A stretch of DNA of 64,000 nucleotides, from the NCBI GenBank assembly GCA_016197405.1, contig JACPVR010000005.1, forward strand, positions 62,001 through 126,000, given 5' to 3'. Position 1 is the stretch's first letter, and every line of letters starts with the position of its first letter. Shown here piece by piece: positions 49,746-60,333 of this stretch. This DNA comes from Mycobacterium sp. (GTDB lineage: Bacteria > Actinomycetota > Actinomycetes > Mycobacteriales > Mycobacteriaceae). The position numbers were made by a program, and so were the translations under genes. The notes beneath the pieces are model-generated. The model had not been told where the DNA came from and did not search any database. It was given only the letters and a program-made list of their open reading frames with translations.

Positions 49746-51029
49746 ATGACAGAACCGCAACCCGAGCCCGACGGCGCCGCTCTGCGGGTCGCCGACGACG
49801 CGCTGCCCGAACCGGTCCCGCTCACCGCGCCCGCCGACGGGGTACCCGAACTCGCCGTCACCGCCTACGAGATCAACGCGGCGGCAGAGCTTTTGGCGGG
49901 TGGCCAGGGTGCCTTCGCGATCGACGCCGAACGCGCATCCGGATTCCGCTACTCGAACCGGGCCTACCTGATCCAGATCCGCCGTGCCGGCGCCGGCACG
50001 GTGCTCATCGATCCGGTCAGCCATGGCGGCGATGCGCTGGAGGTGCTGCGCCCCGTCGCCGAAGTGCTCGGCACCGACGAGTGGATCCTGCACGCCGCCG
50101 ATCAGGACCTGCCGTGCCTGGCCGAGGTCGGCATGCACCCGCCGGCGCTCTATGACACCGAATTGGCCGGCCGGCTCGCCGGATTCGACCGTGTCAACCT
50201 CGCCGCCATGGTGCACCGGTTACTGGGTCTGGGGCTGGTCAAAGGCCACGGCGCCGCGGACTGGTCCAAGCGCCCGCTGCCCGCGGCCTGGCTCAACTAC
50301 GCCGCACTCGACGTCGAAGTTCTCGTCGAGCTGCGCGACGAGATCTCCGTCGTGCTGGCCGAACAGGGCAAAACCGATTGGGCGGCACAGGAATTCGAAT
50401 ACGTCCGGACGTCAGAGGCGCAGCTGACCCGGCGGGATCGCTGGCGCCGGACCTCGGGCATCCACAAGGTACGCAACCGTCGGGCGCTCAGTGCGGTCCG
50501 CGAACTGTGGACCACGCGCGACAACATCGCGCGCAGCCGCGATATCGCACCCGGGCGGGTGCTGCCCGACGCCGCGATCGTCGAAGCGGCCCTGACCGAT
50601 CCCAAGACGGTCGACGAACTGGTGAAACTGCCGGTCTTCGGCGGCCCCAAACAACGCCGCAGTGCCCAGATCTGGCTCGACGCACTGGCGGCGGGCCGGG
50701 CCAACCCCGATCCCCCGCAGTCCTCCGAACCGCAGAACGGGCCGCCACCGGCGGTGCGCTGGAGCAAGCGCAAACCGGAGGCCGCCGCCCGACTGGAAGC
50801 CAGCCGCGCCCGGATCTCCGAACTGTCCCAGGCGGTGACGGTACCCACCGAGAACCTGCTGGCACCGGAGCTGTTGCGCCGGCTGTGCTGGGACTGGGAG
50901 CCGGTGGCCGATCCGGCGACCGCGATCGAGAACTTCCTGCGCGACGCCGGGGCCCGCCCCTGGCAGCGTCAGCTCGTGGTGCCGGTGCTCACCGAGGCGC
51001 TGGCACCACCGGACGCGCCGACGTCCTAG
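49746..51029 (+). CDS. rnd: Ribonuclease D
   Basis: 427 aa. DEDDy exonuclease: FAIDAERASGFRYSNR (first Asp-Glu), LHAADQDLPCL, YDTELAGRL and YAALDVEVL (Tyr-Asp). An HRDC domain follows (about 220-300) and a helical C-terminus. Trims 3' ends of structured RNAs, including tRNA precursors. The ATG follows the DUF3000 stop directly; stop overlaps the convergent lipase gene by 4 bp. Matches Rv2681c-region RNase D. Confidence 0.93.
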   Translation: MTEPQPEPDGAALRVADDALPEPVPLTAPADGVPELAVTAYEINAAAELLAGGQGAFAIDAERASGFRYSNRAYLIQIRRAGAGTVLIDPVSHGGDALEVLRPVAEVLGTDEWILHAADQDLPCLAEVGMHPPALYDTELAGRLAGFDRVNLAAMVHRLLGLGLVKGHGAADWSKRPLPAAWLNYAALDVEVLVELRDEISVVLAEQGKTDWAAQEFEYVRTSEAQLTRRDRWRRTSGIHKVRNRRALSAVRELWTTRDNIARSRDIAPGRVLPDAAIVEAALTDPKTVDELVKLPVFGGPKQRRSAQIWLDALAAGRANPDPPQSSEPQNGPPPAVRWSKRKPEAAARLEASRARISELSQAVTVPTENLLAPELLRRLCWDWEPVADPATAIENFLRDAGARPWQRQLVVPVLTEALAPPDAPTS

Positions 51030-52210
51030 CCGGCGAACACCCGCTGCAGGAACGGTGTCGAATCACCCTGCGAGTCCAGCACCGTCGCGCTGTGATCGGA
51101 GTCCGGGTAGACGTGCAGCACGGCGTCCTGACCGTTGGCCTTGAGCTGATCGTAGAAGTCCAGCGTCAGTTTGGGCGGCACATCGCGGTCCTGCAGCCCG
51201 ACGCCCAGGAAGACCGGCCGGTCATAACCGGACACCGGGATGCCCATGAAATCGTCGACGGCCGTTGCGAATCCGGGGATCGACGAGACCGGCGCGGTGA
51301 AGAATCCGGGCACCGTCATATCCGCCAGCCGGTCGGACAAGGCTGCCAGACAGAGTGTTTCGGCGCTGTCGGCCGCGGCGCGACCGGCCGGGGTCAGCAC
51401 GCCGTCGATCCCGAGGTCCGGGCGCGCCTCCCGCAGCGCCGCCAGGATGTAGGCCGTGTAGGCGTTGGCAACCGAACTGAGCTCCGGCACAACCATATCC
51501 GGGCCGGCCTGGTTGACAACGGTCTGCACTCCGGCGGGTGTCCCGGTGGCGACGACGCCACGGTAGTCCAGGCCGGAACCGGCACTGAACTCACTGGCCC
51601 AGCGTGCAGTTGCCACCGCCGCCCCGCCACCCTGCGACTGACCGATGACCGCCCACCGCGGTGAGAGGGCAAGGTCCATCTGGTGTGCGGCGATCACCGA
51701 GTCGACGATCCCGCGCGCGGTGGTGCGGCTGTTGAGGTAGCTCATCAGGCCCGGCGTGCCCAGACCCGCGTAGTCGCTGCCGACCACCACATAGCCCTGG
51801 TCGAGCCAATGCGACAGGTACTCGTTGTCCCGCGCGCTACGCGGCAACGCCGACGGCGTGCAATCGTCGCCCAATCCCACGGTGCCGTGCGCCCACGCGG
51901 TCACCGGCCAACCGCCCTGCGGTGCAGGCGTTCTGGGTACGAAGACGGCGGCGGTGCTGACCGCGGGGCGGTCATGCTGATCGCGGGTCGCGTACAGGAT
52001 CCGGTAGGCCGCGCCCGCCCCGGCGACCGACAGGGCGGGGTTGAGCGGCGCGCTGTCGATCAGGGTGCCGGGCGCCGGGATGGGCCCGTCGAACGACCTG
52101 GCGTCCAGGCCGGAGAAGTCCGGTACCGCTGCCACCGCGGTGGCGGGCGAGCCGAAAGCCAGCGCCAGCAGTAGGAGTACGGACAACATCACCGAGGCCG
52201 GGATACGCAT
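51026..52210 (-). CDS. Secreted lipase (LIP family)
   Basis: 394 aa with a signal peptide (MRIPASVMLSVLLLLALAFG). The alpha/beta-hydrolase core has HGTVGLG, the elbow VIGQSQGGGAA with the nucleophilic serine, a late Asp in VGLQDRDVPP and His in DSDHSAT. This is the secretory lipase family (lipid-cleaving, acyl esters). It is not part of the M. tuberculosis Rv2681-Rv2682 order, so it is an insertion here. Convergent with RNase D. Confidence 0.87.
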   Translation of the reverse strand: MRIPASVMLSVLLLLALAFGSPATAVAAVPDFSGLDARSFDGPIPAPGTLIDSAPLNPALSVAGAGAAYRILYATRDQHDRPAVSTAAVFVPRTPAPQGGWPVTAWAHGTVGLGDDCTPSALPRSARDNEYLSHWLDQGYVVVGSDYAGLGTPGLMSYLNSRTTARGIVDSVIAAHQMDLALSPRWAVIGQSQGGGAAVATARWASEFSAGSGLDYRGVVATGTPAGVQTVVNQAGPDMVVPELSSVANAYTAYILAALREARPDLGIDGVLTPAGRAAADSAETLCLAALSDRLADMTVPGFFTAPVSSIPGFATAVDDFMGIPVSGYDRPVFLGVGLQDRDVPPKLTLDFYDQLKANGQDAVLHVYPDSDHSATVLDSQGDSTPFLQRVFAG

Positions 52211-52257
52211 GACTGCCACCGTATGCGGTTGGCATGCCGACCCGACCGGCGGGTGAG

Positions 52258-54195
52258 TCAGCGGTTGCGGCGTTCCGGGCTGTCGCCGAGCTCATCGGAG
52301 ACCGCCGAATCGCCGACCGAACTGCCCAGGGCGGCAATCCAACCGGTGATCTGGCGGGCGACGTGCTGATCGGTCAGGCCGATCTCGGACATGATCTGGC
52401 TGCGCGAGGCATGGGCGAGGAACTGCTGCGGAACCCCGACGTCGCGGCACGGCACGTCGATTTCGTTGCGCCGCAACGCCGCCGATACCGCCGAACCGAT
52501 GCCGCCGGCAACGCCGTTGTCCTCCAGCGTGACGACCAGCTTGTGATCGCCGGCCAGCGACTGGATGGCGTCCGGAATCGGCAGCACCCAGCGCGGGTCG
52601 ACGACGGTGACGCCGATACCCTGCTTGCGCAGCCGTTCCGCGGTCGCCAGGGCCATACCGGCCAGCGGGCCGATGGCGATGAGCAACACGTCATCGCCGA
52701 GACCGTCGGCGGGAACCGCGAGGACGTCGATACCGGAACGCCGTTCGACGGCCGGAATATCCTCGCCCACATCACCTTTGGGGAAACGCAGAGCGGTCGG
52801 CCCGTCGTCGACGGCAACCGCCTCGCGCAGCTCCTCACGCAACCGGGAGGCGTCGCGCGGTGCGGCCACCCGCATACCCGGCACGATGTTGAGCATCGAC
52901 AGATCCCACATACCGTTGTGGCTGGCGCCGTCGGGACCGGTGATACCGGCCCGGTCGAGCACCATCGTCACCGGCAGCTTGTGCAGCGCGACATCCATCA
53001 TGAGCTGGTCGAAAGCCCGGTTCAGGAATGTCGAGTAGATGGCGACCACCGGATGCAGCCCGCCCATGGCGAGACCGGCTGCTGAGGTCATCGCGTGCTG
53101 CTCGGCGATACCGACATCGAAAAGCCGGTCCGGGTAACGCTGACCGAAGGCCGAAAGACCGGTGGGCCCTGGCATCGCGGCGGTGATCGCCACGATGTCA
53201 CGGCGCTGAGCCGCCAGGGCGATGAGCTCGTCGGAGAAGGTGCCGGTCCAGCCGGGCGCGGACTCGGCGGTGGCCAGCCCGGTCAGCGGATCGATGACAC
53301 CGCAGGCGTGCATCTGCTCGGCCTCGTCGGCCTCGGCAGGCCCGTAGCCCATACCTTTACGCGTCGCGACATGCACGATCACCGGAGCATTGAATCCGCG
53401 CGCGCTGCGCAGCGCAGCCTCCACGGCGTGCTCGTCGTGCCCGTCGATGGGCCCGACGTACTTCAGCCCGAGGTCGGTGAACATCGCCTGCGGCGACAAC
53501 GCGTCCTTGAGGCCGACCTTGACGCTGTGCATGCACTGGTAGCAGAGCTCGCCGACCAGCGGCACACCGCGAACCACATCGCGGCCCTTCTCCAGCAGCT
53601 TCTCGTAGCCGGGCTGCAGCCGCAGCATCGCGAGGTGATCGGCCAGCCCGCCGATGGTGGGTGCATAGCTGCGGCCGTTGTCGTTGACCACGATCACCAC
53701 CGGCCGGTTGCCGGCGGCGATGTTGTTCAGGGCCTCCCAGCACATGCCGCCGGTGAGCGCGCCGTCACCGACGACGGCGACCACATGGCGGTTACGGTGC
53801 CCGGTCAGCTCGAAGGCCTTGGCCAGCCCGTCGGCATAGGACAACGCCGAGGAAGCGTGACTGGATTCGACCCAGTCGTGCTCGCTCTCTTCGCGAGACG
53901 GATAACCGGACAGTCCGTCTTTCTTTCGCAGTGAGTCGAAGTCGGCGCTGCGGCCCGTCAGCATCTTGTGCACGTAGGACTGATGCCCGGTGTCGAAGAT
54001 GATCGGGTCGTGCGGTGAGTCGAAGACCCGGTGCAACGCCAGCGTCAGCTCGACCACTCCGAGGTTAGGTCCGAGATGACCACCCGTTGCTGCCACCTTG
54101 TGAATCAGGAAATCACGGATCTCGTGAGCCAGATCACTTAGCTGCGACTGAGAAAGGCGTTGCAGATCAGCGGGACCGCGGATCTGACTAAGCAT
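52258..54195 (-). CDS. dxs: 1-deoxy-D-xylulose-5-phosphate synthase
   Basis: 645 aa transketolase-like enzyme. The thiamine site is [18 protein letters not shown] with NDN, the start motif [17 protein letters not shown], and the C-terminal pyrimidine-domain [26 protein letters not shown]. First committed step of the MEP isoprenoid pathway. ATG at 54195 is chosen; an upstream extension is non-conserved. Matches Rv2682c (dxs1). Confidence 0.96.
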   Translation of the reverse strand: MLSQIRGPADLQRLSQSQLSDLAHEIRDFLIHKVAATGGHLGPNLGVVELTLALHRVFDSPHDPIIFDTGHQSYVHKMLTGRSADFDSLRKKDGLSGYPSREESEHDWVESSHASSALSYADGLAKAFELTGHRNRHVVAVVGDGALTGGMCWEALNNIAAGNRPVVIVVNDNGRSYAPTIGGLADHLAMLRLQPGYEKLLEKGRDVVRGVPLVGELCYQCMHSVKVGLKDALSPQAMFTDLGLKYVGPIDGHDEHAVEAALRSARGFNAPVIVHVATRKGMGYGPAEADEAEQMHACGVIDPLTGLATAESAPGWTGTFSDELIALAAQRRDIVAITAAMPGPTGLSAFGQRYPDRLFDVGIAEQHAMTSAAGLAMGGLHPVVAIYSTFLNRAFDQLMMDVALHKLPVTMVLDRAGITGPDGASHNGMWDLSMLNIVPGMRVAAPRDASRLREELREAVAVDDGPTALRFPKGDVGEDIPAVERRSGIDVLAVPADGLGDDVLLIAIGPLAGMALATAERLRKQGIGVTVVDPRWVLPIPDAIQSLAGDHKLVVTLEDNGVAGGIGSAVSAALRRNEIDVPCRDVGVPQQFLAHASRSQIMSEIGLTDQHVARQITGWIAALGSSVGDSAVSDELGDSPERRNR

Positions 54196-54223
54196 CAGGC
54201 CAGTGTACGCAGTCAACCTGGAT

Positions 54224-55522
54224 TCAGTCCTTTTGAGACTGGTAGATGTCGGGCACGCCGTCGGAGTCGCTGTCGACCGTTTCGGCCTCGCATATGCGCC
54301 GGTACACGGCATTACGGCTGATCAACACGACCGCGGCCAACAGACCAGCGACAACGGATCCGAGCAACACCGCGATCTTGACGTCGGCGCCCTCGGGCGT
54401 GCCGTAGCCGAAGGCCAGCTCGCCGATCAGTAACGACACGGTGAACCCGATTCCGGCGAGCATCGAGATCCCGAAAACGTCGCGCCAGGCCAGATCGTCG
54501 TCGAGTCTGGCGCGGGTGAACCGCGCCAGCAGATAGGTCGTGCCCAAAATCCCCAGCGGTTTGCCGACAACGAGGCCCGCGAGCACACCGAGCGTCACCG
54601 GATGCGCCATCGCGGCCGTCAGGCCCGACCAGCCCTGCACCGTCACGCCCGCTGCGAAGAATGCAAAGACCGGCACCGCGAAACCTGCCGAAACCGGACG
54701 CAGTAGATGCTCGAAACGGTCGGCCGCGGCATGTCGCCCCAGCGCGGGGACGGTGAACCCGAGCAGCACACCGGCAACGGTGGAATGCACACCGCTGGCA
54801 TGTACCAGCGCCCACGCGGCCACCGCCAACGGCAGCAGCAGCCACCACTGCCGCATCCCGCGCTGCACCGCCAGACCGAACAGCGCGATCGGCACCAGCG
54901 CGGCCAGCAGCGGTCCGGGCGCCAGCTTGTCGGTGTAGAAGATCGCGATGACCGTGATCGCCAGCAGGTCGTCCACCACGGCCAGGGTCAGCAGAAAGGT
55001 GCGCAGCGCGCTGGGCAGATGCGTCGAGAGCACCGCCAGCACGGCGAGCGCGAACGCGATATCGGTGGCGGTGGGAACCGCCCAGCCGTCCAGGGTTCCG
55101 GGTGAATCGGCGGCCAGGTTGACCCCGACGTAGAGCGCGGCTGGCACCACCATGCCGCCGACAGCGGCGACAATCGGCAACGCGGCGCGGGCCGGGTCGC
55201 GCAGGTCGCCCGCGACGAACTCGCGTTTGAGTTCGACGCCGACGACGAAGAAGAAGACGGCGAGCAGTCCGTCGGCGGCCCACGCGGCCAGCGACAGGTC
55301 CAGATGCAGGGCCCGCGGTCCGACCACAAACTCCGACAACCGGTGATAGGAGTCCTGCCACGGCGTGTTGGCCCACACCAGTGCCGCACCCGCGGCGAGC
55401 AGCAGCAGGATGCCGCCGACGGTCTCGCGCCGCAGGGTCTCCCCCACCCGGCTGGTCTCGGCCCAGGAACCGCGCGTCAGCAACGCCCGGGGGAACAGCT
55501 TGCCGCGCTCGGTATCAGACAT
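54224..55522 (-). CDS. nhaA: Na+/H+ antiporter NhaA
   Basis: 432 aa with about 12 transmembrane helices. The two adjacent ion-coupling aspartates are in [13 protein letters not shown]; other conserved segments are [13 protein letters not shown] and [15 protein letters not shown]. Exports sodium in exchange for protons. The C-terminal tail holds a [12 protein letters not shown] run like a calcium-binding repeat. In M. tuberculosis other genes (Rv2683-Rv2688c) lie here, so this is a local rearrangement. Follows dxs by 28 bp upstream on the same strand. Confidence 0.94.
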   Translation of the reverse strand: MSDTERGKLFPRALLTRGSWAETSRVGETLRRETVGGILLLLAAGAALVWANTPWQDSYHRLSEFVVGPRALHLDLSLAAWAADGLLAVFFFVVGVELKREFVAGDLRDPARAALPIVAAVGGMVVPAALYVGVNLAADSPGTLDGWAVPTATDIAFALAVLAVLSTHLPSALRTFLLTLAVVDDLLAITVIAIFYTDKLAPGPLLAALVPIALFGLAVQRGMRQWWLLLPLAVAAWALVHASGVHSTVAGVLLGFTVPALGRHAAADRFEHLLRPVSAGFAVPVFAFFAAGVTVQGWSGLTAAMAHPVTLGVLAGLVVGKPLGILGTTYLLARFTRARLDDDLAWRDVFGISMLAGIGFTVSLLIGELAFGYGTPEGADVKIAVLLGSVVAGLLAAVVLISRNAVYRRICEAETVDSDSDGVPDIYQSQKD

Positions 55523-55593
55523 GGTGGCCCCGTTCGGTCGCGACGCGTTTGTACGATCGCCGACCAGACTTCCCGGCACACCTGCCGAACACG

Positions 55594-56772
55594 TTAGCGT
55601 GCCTTGGTCAGCAGCGCGAAGCACTCCACATGGTGGGTCAACGGGAACGCGTCGAAGACCCGCAGCTGCTCGACGTCGTAACCGTGACCGCGATACAGCC
55701 CGATATCGCGGGCGAAAGATGCTGCCTCACAACCGATATGGATGACCCTGGGCACATGTGCGGCCGCCACCAGATCGATGATCTCGCGGCCGGCGCCGGA
55801 GCGCGGCGGGTCCAGGACGGCGATATCGGCGGCCGGCAGCGTCGACGAGTCCAGCGCGCGCCGCACCGAATCGGTGACGAACGCCACCTGCGGCAGATCG
55901 GCCAGCGCGACCCGGCCGGCTTTGGCACCGGCCCGCGCGGTGTCCACCGAGAACACCGCGCCATCGGAACCGACCGCCTCCCCGAGGGCCGCCGCGAACA
56001 GTCCGGCCCCGCCGTACAGGTCCCACGCCGTCATACCGGGTTCGGCGGCGGCCCACTGTGCCACCAGCTCGCTGTAGGTCGCGGCCGCGTCGCGGTGCGC
56101 CTGCCAGAACGCCGTGACCGGTAACGCCCAGCTGCGCGCACCGACGCGTTGCACACCTTCGTAGGAGCCCTGCAGCACCCGGGTGCGGGTTCCCTTGCCC
56201 GCGCACACCACATGCCGGGCACCGTCGTCGTCGAGCACCACGTGCAGCTGATCGCCGGCCCGCACCCCGTCGGGTGCCAGATCGTCGAGCAGCCCGGCCG
56301 GAACCTGCGCGCAGCGCAGATCGGTCACCAGCTCGTCACTGTGATAGCGGTGGAAGCCCGCCCGCCCGTCGGCGCCGACTTCCAGCCGCACCCGGTTGCG
56401 CCAGCCCGTCGACCCGACGGTGCCGACCGCCTCGGCGCTACCGGACCAGCCGAAACCACCGAGACGCTGCAGCTGATTGGCGACCACCTCGCCCTTGATG
56501 TCGCGCAGCGCGGCGGGCTCGGCGAAGGCCATATCGCAGCAGCCGGCACCGTGCACACCGGCGATCGGGCACAGCGAATCGACCCGGGCCGGTGCGGGTT
56601 TGAGGATTTCGACAGCCACTGCGTGCCAATAGGATCCGCGTTCGTCGATGACCTCTGCGCGCACCGTCTCCCCCGGCAGGGCGTAGCGGACGAACACCAC
56701 CCGGCCGTCGTGGCGGGCCACACAACTGCCGCCGTTGGCGGCGGGACCGATCTCCAGCTCGAGGATCGTCAA
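55594..56772 (-). CDS. RNA (uracil-C5) methyltransferase, TrmA/RlmCD family
   Basis: 392 aa. A TRAM-like N-terminus ([20 protein letters not shown]), cysteines [12 protein letters not shown] for an Fe-S cluster, the SAM loop [15 protein letters not shown], and the catalytic LDPPRSGAG with [14 protein letters not shown]. Methylates a uridine in rRNA or tRNA. The TTG start overlaps the permease stop by 4 bp, giving coupling. Matches Rv2689c. Confidence 0.88.
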   Translation of the reverse strand: MTILELEIGPAANGGSCVARHDGRVVFVRYALPGETVRAEVIDERGSYWHAVAVEILKPAPARVDSLCPIAGVHGAGCCDMAFAEPAALRDIKGEVVANQLQRLGGFGWSGSAEAVGTVGSTGWRNRVRLEVGADGRAGFHRYHSDELVTDLRCAQVPAGLLDDLAPDGVRAGDQLHVVLDDDGARHVVCAGKGTRTRVLQGSYEGVQRVGARSWALPVTAFWQAHRDAAATYSELVAQWAAAEPGMTAWDLYGGAGLFAAALGEAVGSDGAVFSVDTARAGAKAGRVALADLPQVAFVTDSVRRALDSSTLPAADIAVLDPPRSGAGREIIDLVAAAHVPRVIHIGCEAASFARDIGLYRGHGYDVEQLRVFDAFPLTHHVECFALLTKAR

Positions 56773-58763
56773 TCCAGGAACCCGCGTCGCGCGTCGCCCG
56801 GTGCCGACTGCGGTTGCAGCGTCTTGAGGCGCTCCGACGAATTCAGTTGCCAGGGAACCGAGGTCACCATGACATTGGGCATGAACAGCAGCCGGCCCTT
56901 GAGCCGCAGCGCGCTCTGGTTGTGCAGGATCTGCTCCCACCAGTGGCCGACGACGTACTCCGGGATGAAGACCGTCACCACGGTGCGCGGTGACTCCTTG
57001 CTGATCCGTTTGACGTAGTCGAGTACCGGGCGGGTGATCTCGCGGTACGGCGACGCGATGACCTTGAGCGGCACGGTGATATCGCTTTCCTGCCACTTGT
57101 GCACCAGCTCGCGGGTCTCGGCATCGTCGACGCTGACGGTGATGGCCTCCAGCACGTCGGGACGGGTCGCCCGGGCGTAGGCCAGCGCGCGCAGCGTCGG
57201 CAGGTGCAGCTTGGACACCAGCACGACGGCGTGATTGCGGCTGGGCAGGGTGATCTCACCCTCCTCGGCCTCCTGCTGGGCGAGCTCACGCGCAACGGTC
57301 TCGTAGTGGTGATGGATCAGTTTCATCAGGACGAAAAGCGCCGTCATCGCGACGATCGCGATCCAGGCCCCGGCCACGAACTTCGTCACCAGGACCACCA
57401 GCAGGACCGCACCGGTGCAGATGAAACCGATCGTGTTGACCACCCGGGCCCGCTGCATGCGCCGGCGCACAGTCGGATCGGTCTCGGAGCCCAAGTGTCG
57501 GGTCCAATGCCGGACCATGCCGATCTGGCTCAGCGTGAACGAGACGAAGACGCCGACGATGTAGAGCTGGATCAGCGCGGTGACCTCGGCCCGGAACGCG
57601 ACGACGAACGCAATGGCGGCGAAGGCCAGAAACAGGATGCCGTTGGAGAACGCCAGCCGATCGCCGCGGGTGTGCAGCTGACGCGGCAGGTAGCGATCCT
57701 GGGCCAGGATCGAGCCCAGCACCGGGAATCCGTTGAAGGCGGTGTTGGCGGCGAGCACCAGGATCAGTGCGGTGACGAAGGTGATCAGGATGAAGCCCAG
57801 GTGAAAGCTGCCGAACACCGTCTGCGCCAACTGCGCGACCAAAGTCTTCTGGTGATAGTCGGCCGGGGCTCCGATCAGCTGCGTCGCGGGGTCGTCGACC
57901 ACCTGTACGCCGATCTTCTCCGACAAGATGATCATGCCCATGAACAACGCCACCGCGATCGCACCGAGCAGCAGCAGCGTGGTTGCAGCGTTCTTGGACT
58001 TCGGCTTGCGAAACGCCGGGACTCCGTTGCTGATCGCCTCGACACCGGTCAGTGCCGCGCAACCCGAGGAGAACGAGCGCGCTATCAGGAACACCAGCGC
58101 CAGCCCCAGCACCTGTCCATGCTCGGCATGCATCTCGAAGCCGGCCGACTCGGCCCGCAGCGGATCCCCGAGGACGTACACCCGGAACAGGCCCCAACCC
58201 AGCATGATGAACATGCCGAAGATGAAGGCGTAGGTGGGAATGGCGAACGCGGTGCCGGACTCCCGGATGCCCCGCAGGTTGATCGACATCAGGATGACGA
58301 TCGCCGAGACGGCGAACAGCACCTTGTGCTGCGCGACGAACGGCACGGCCGACCCGATGTTGGACATCGCCGAGGCCATCGAAACGGCAACGGTGAGCAC
58401 GTAATCCACCAGCAGGGCGCTGGCGACCGTCAGACCCGCGGTCGGGCCGAGGTTGGTGGTGACCACCTCGTAGTCGCCGCCTCCGGACGGGTAGGCGTGC
58501 ACGTTCTGCCGGTAGCTTGCCACCACCACCAACATCACGAAGGCCACGGCCAAACCGATCCACGGCGCCATCGTGTAGGCCGTCAGGCCCGCCACCGAGA
58601 GCACCAGGAAGATTTCCTCGGGCGCGTAGGCGACCGATGACATGGCATCGGAGGCGAAGACCGGCAGGGCGATCCGCTTGGGCAACAACGTGTGCCCCAG
58701 GGTGTCGCTGCGGAAGGGTCGCCCCAGCACCAGCCGCCTGGCGGCGGTCGAAAGTTTGGACAC
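56769..58763 (-). CDS. APC-superfamily permease with cytoplasmic C-terminal domain
   Basis: 664 aa from a GTG (a TTG at 58772 is possible). Twelve transmembrane helices start at ALPVFASDAMSSVAYAPEE, the amino-acid/potassium transporter signature. A soluble C-terminal region of about 190 residues (AVVLVSKLHLPTLRALAYA, TVVTVFIPEYVVG) is USP-like. Position equals Rv2690c, next to ceoB-ceoC, which suggests an ion-transport link. Divergent from ceoB by 123 bp. Confidence 0.87.
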   Translation of the reverse strand: MSKLSTAARRLVLGRPFRSDTLGHTLLPKRIALPVFASDAMSSVAYAPEEIFLVLSVAGLTAYTMAPWIGLAVAFVMLVVVASYRQNVHAYPSGGGDYEVVTTNLGPTAGLTVASALLVDYVLTVAVSMASAMSNIGSAVPFVAQHKVLFAVSAIVILMSINLRGIRESGTAFAIPTYAFIFGMFIMLGWGLFRVYVLGDPLRAESAGFEMHAEHGQVLGLALVFLIARSFSSGCAALTGVEAISNGVPAFRKPKSKNAATTLLLLGAIAVALFMGMIILSEKIGVQVVDDPATQLIGAPADYHQKTLVAQLAQTVFGSFHLGFILITFVTALILVLAANTAFNGFPVLGSILAQDRYLPRQLHTRGDRLAFSNGILFLAFAAIAFVVAFRAEVTALIQLYIVGVFVSFTLSQIGMVRHWTRHLGSETDPTVRRRMQRARVVNTIGFICTGAVLLVVLVTKFVAGAWIAIVAMTALFVLMKLIHHHYETVARELAQQEAEEGEITLPSRNHAVVLVSKLHLPTLRALAYARATRPDVLEAITVSVDDAETRELVHKWQESDITVPLKVIASPYREITRPVLDYVKRISKESPRTVVTVFIPEYVVGHWWEQILHNQSALRLKGRLLFMPNVMVTSVPWQLNSSERLKTLQPQSAPGDARRGFLD

Positions 58764-58886
58764 GAGGTCCAAGAGTATGCCTAAGCCTTCGAGGCTGTAG
58801 CGTTCCCCGTACGGTCAGTCTGCGGGCGCCGTCCACGGCGGTCCTCGCACACGCGGCACAGCACGGCACAGCCGAAAGGACACCAG

Positions 58887-59570
58887 GTGCGGGTAGTGGT
58901 TATGGGGTGCGGGCGAGTGGGAGCTTCACTCGCGGACGCCCTGGCCAGAATCGGTCACGATGTGGCCGTCATCGACCGCGACAAAGCGGCCTTCCAGCGG
59001 TTGAGCCCCGATTTCACCGGTGAGCGCGTGCTCGGTATGGGATTCGACCGTGAAGTGCTGCTGCGCGCCGGTATCGAGGAGGCGGGCGCTTTCGCGGCGG
59101 TGTCCTCCGGCGACAACTCCAACATCATCTCCGCACGGGTGGCCCGGGAGACCTTCGGTGTGCAGCGCGTCGTCGCGCGCATCTACGACGCCAAACGTGC
59201 CGCGGTCTACGAGCGTCTCGGCATCCCCACGGTGGCGACGGTGCCTTGGACCACCGACCGGCTGCTCAACGCGCTGACCCGGGACGCCGAGACCGCCAAA
59301 TGGCGTGACCCCACCGGCACCGTCGCGGTGGCCGAGGTTGTGCTGCACGAGGATTGGGTGGGACATCGGGTCACCGAACTGGAGACCGCCACCAATGCCC
59401 GGGTGGCGTTCCTGATCCGGTTCGGCACCGGTGTGTTGCCGGAGCCGAAAACGGTGATCCAGGCCAGCGACCAGGTCTACGTCGCCGCGGTATCGGGCAG
59501 CGTCGCCGAGGCGGTGGCCATCGCGGCCTTACCGCCCAGCGACGACCTCGACGCGGGAGGCGGCCGATGA
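58887..59570 (+). CDS. ceoB: TrkA-type K+ uptake regulator CeoB
   Basis: 227 aa. RCK/TrkA-N Rossmann domain: VVVMGCGRVGASLADALARI and VAVIDRDKAAFQRL, then a TrkA-C domain (PEPKTVIQASDQVYVAAV). Binds NAD(H)/nucleotide and gates potassium uptake. Matches Rv2691. GTG start; stop overlaps a small bridging ORF leading into ceoC. Confidence 0.93.
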   Translation: MRVVVMGCGRVGASLADALARIGHDVAVIDRDKAAFQRLSPDFTGERVLGMGFDREVLLRAGIEEAGAFAAVSSGDNSNIISARVARETFGVQRVVARIYDAKRAAVYERLGIPTVATVPWTTDRLLNALTRDAETAKWRDPTGTVAVAEVVLHEDWVGHRVTELETATNARVAFLIRFGTGVLPEPKTVIQASDQVYVAAVSGSVAEAVAIAALPPSDDLDAGGGR

Positions 59571-59668
59571 ACCGCGGCAACGGAGTCCAGGGTGAGGATT
59601 GGCCGCCGATGAACCGCGGCAACGACAAACCCGCAGACGGAGTCCAGGGTGAGGAGTGCCGCCGATGA
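59567..59668 (+). CDS. 33-codon bridging ORF between ceoB and ceoC
   Basis: ATG at 59567 overlaps the ceoB stop (ATGA) and its own stop (TGA, 59666-59668) overlaps the ceoC ATG. The peptide has an internal duplication: MNRGN and GVQGE each occur twice, mirrored by duplicated DNA (GCCGATGAACCGCGGCAAC, and GGAGTCCAGGGTGAGGA). Its likely purpose is translational coupling; a functional peptide is less likely. Confidence 0.5.
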   Translation: MNRGNGVQGEDWPPMNRGNDKPADGVQGEECRR

Positions 59669-60333
59669 AAGTAGCGATTGCCGGTGCCGGTGCCGTGGGA
59701 CGTTCGATCGCCCGCGAACTCATCGAGAACGGTCACGATGTCACGCTCGTCGAGCGCAATGAGGATCATATCGACGCCGACGCCATTCCGGCGGCGCACT
59801 GGCAGCTCGGCGACGCCTGCGAGCTGAGCCTGCTGGAATCGATGGGACTGCACGAGTTCGACGTGGTGATCGCGGCCACCGGTGACGACAAGGCCAACGT
59901 GGTGTTGTCGCTGCTGGCCAAGACCGAGTTCGCGGTGTCGCGGGTCGTCGCGCGGGTCAACGATCCGCGCAACGAATGGCTTTTCGACGAGGCCTGGGGT
60001 GTCGACGTCGCGGTGTCCACCCCGCGCATGCTGGCCTCGCTCGTCGAGGAGGCCGTCGCGGTCGGTGATCTGGTCCGGATCATGGAATTCCGTAAGGGCG
60101 CGGCCAATCTCGTGGAGATCACGCTGCCCGACGACACCCCGTGGGGTGGCAAGCCGGTCCGCAAGCTGACCCTGCCGCGCGACGCGTCACTGGTGACGAT
60201 CCTGCGCGGTAACCGGGTGATCGTGCCGGAGTCCGACGAGCCGCTCGAAGGCGGCGACGAGCTGCTGCTGGTGGTGTCCCCCGAGGTGGAGGACGAGCTG
60301 CGCGCGCTGGTGCTGCCTGCGGGGCAGGGCTAG
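59665..60333 (+). CDS. ceoC: TrkA-type K+ uptake regulator CeoC
   Basis: 222 aa. RCK Rossmann domain VAIAGAGAVGRSIARELIEN and VTLVERNEDHIDADA, with TrkA-C at the end (ILRGNRVIVPESDEPLEGGD). Acts with CeoB as a two-gene Trk regulatory pair. Matches Rv2692. Starts in the overlap with the bridging ORF and its stop overlaps the convergent DUF3159 gene by 4 bp. Confidence 0.93.
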   Translation: MKVAIAGAGAVGRSIARELIENGHDVTLVERNEDHIDADAIPAAHWQLGDACELSLLESMGLHEFDVVIAATGDDKANVVLSLLAKTEFAVSRVVARVNDPRNEWLFDEAWGVDVAVSTPRMLASLVEEAVAVGDLVRIMEFRKGAANLVEITLPDDTPWGGKPVRKLTLPRDASLVTILRGNRVIVPESDEPLEGGDELLLVVSPEVEDELRALVLPAGQG

